A stretch of DNA of 30,847 bases from Sperchopsis tessellata (taxonomy: Eukaryota; Arthropoda; Insecta; Coleoptera; Hydrophilidae). Both the position numbers and the translations under genes were made by a program. The notes under the pieces are model-generated. The model saw only the letters and a list, made by a program, of their open reading frames with translations. It had not been told where the DNA came from and made no database searches. Location: positions 1 through 30,847 of the forward strand of contig JAWQRN010000359.1 in assembly GCA_033557685.1 (NCBI GenBank). Reading direction: 5' to 3'. Positions 30,546 through 30,847 of this stretch are shown here, piece by piece; position 1 is the first letter of the stretch; each line of letters starts with the position of its first letter.

Positions 30546-30847
30546 CTGTAAATAGAAGAAGTTTTAACTTGATGGATGAAACATTTATGTAGGTTAAGTT
30601 TATAATAAATAAAATGGTTTTGTATGGTATGGTTTATTAAATATTGTTCGATAGTCTTGTTTGACAATACAATACAATAACTATACATACTATATTTTAA
30701 ATAAGAGCACTATTTTATCTTAACTAATGAAAATATCGACTATTCTAATAGAACAAAGAAAAACGTGCCTCTTTAATATAGAAGTATATACAAAAAAATA
30801 TGTAAAATAAGACATAGAAAGTACATGATATTCTTAATAATAACATG
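30546..30847 (-). other. IntS13 upstream intron (partial)
   Basis: The acceptor CTATTTACAG ends at 30546 on the - strand. The sequence to the window edge is AT-rich without coding motifs. The remaining 5' exons lie beyond it. Confidence 0.75.

Overview
This is AT-rich nuclear DNA from an animal, almost certainly an insect. Two conserved eukaryotic protein genes with GT-AG introns sit in a dense field of decayed arthropod-type transposons: LINEs, Penelope-like elements, Ty3, Tc1/mariner and a tRNA-type SINE. I cannot fix the order from sequence alone; long transposon-filled introns would suit a beetle or another large-genome insect.

The two genes are convergent. On the + strand, four exons between 2768 and 10670 encode a complete 328-residue protein that I identify as a homologue of Drosophila Amun, a nuclear protein with a DNA-glycosylase-like helix-hairpin-helix fold. 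On the - strand, four exons between 30545 and 20463 encode the C-terminal 366 residues of Integrator subunit 13 (IntS13, asunder); its 5' exons lie beyond the right edge. Nothing suggests that the two genes act together.

By region: 1-62 is an (AT)n microsatellite; 970-1498 is a LINE 3' end; 1499-2767 is the upstream region of Amun; 2768-11406 is Amun with its 3' UTR, with a mariner relic in intron 1 and an antisense Ty3 pol relic in intron 3. From 11407 to 20350 lies intergenic DNA with a 5'-truncated SINE, a possible orphan exon (13460-13618), a hammerhead-ribozyme element (13757-14376) next to an antisense LINE, a full-length SINE, a Tc1-like relic and two tail-to-tail LINEs. From 20351 onward is IntS13, whose introns hold three foldback repeats, a LINE inside a 17-bp minisatellite, mariner-like relics and two head-to-head Penelope-like fragments.

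The most notable item is the 620-bp element at 13757-14376. It carries two type I hammerhead ribozymes in direct orientation, 362 nt apart, each with complete catalytic core residues. It also has an inverted terminal segment and an 11-bp flanking duplication. It looks like a non-autonomous Penelope-like element or retrozyme, able in principle to yield a unit-length RNA. Penelope-like coding fragments elsewhere in the window give a plausible family of origin for the machinery.
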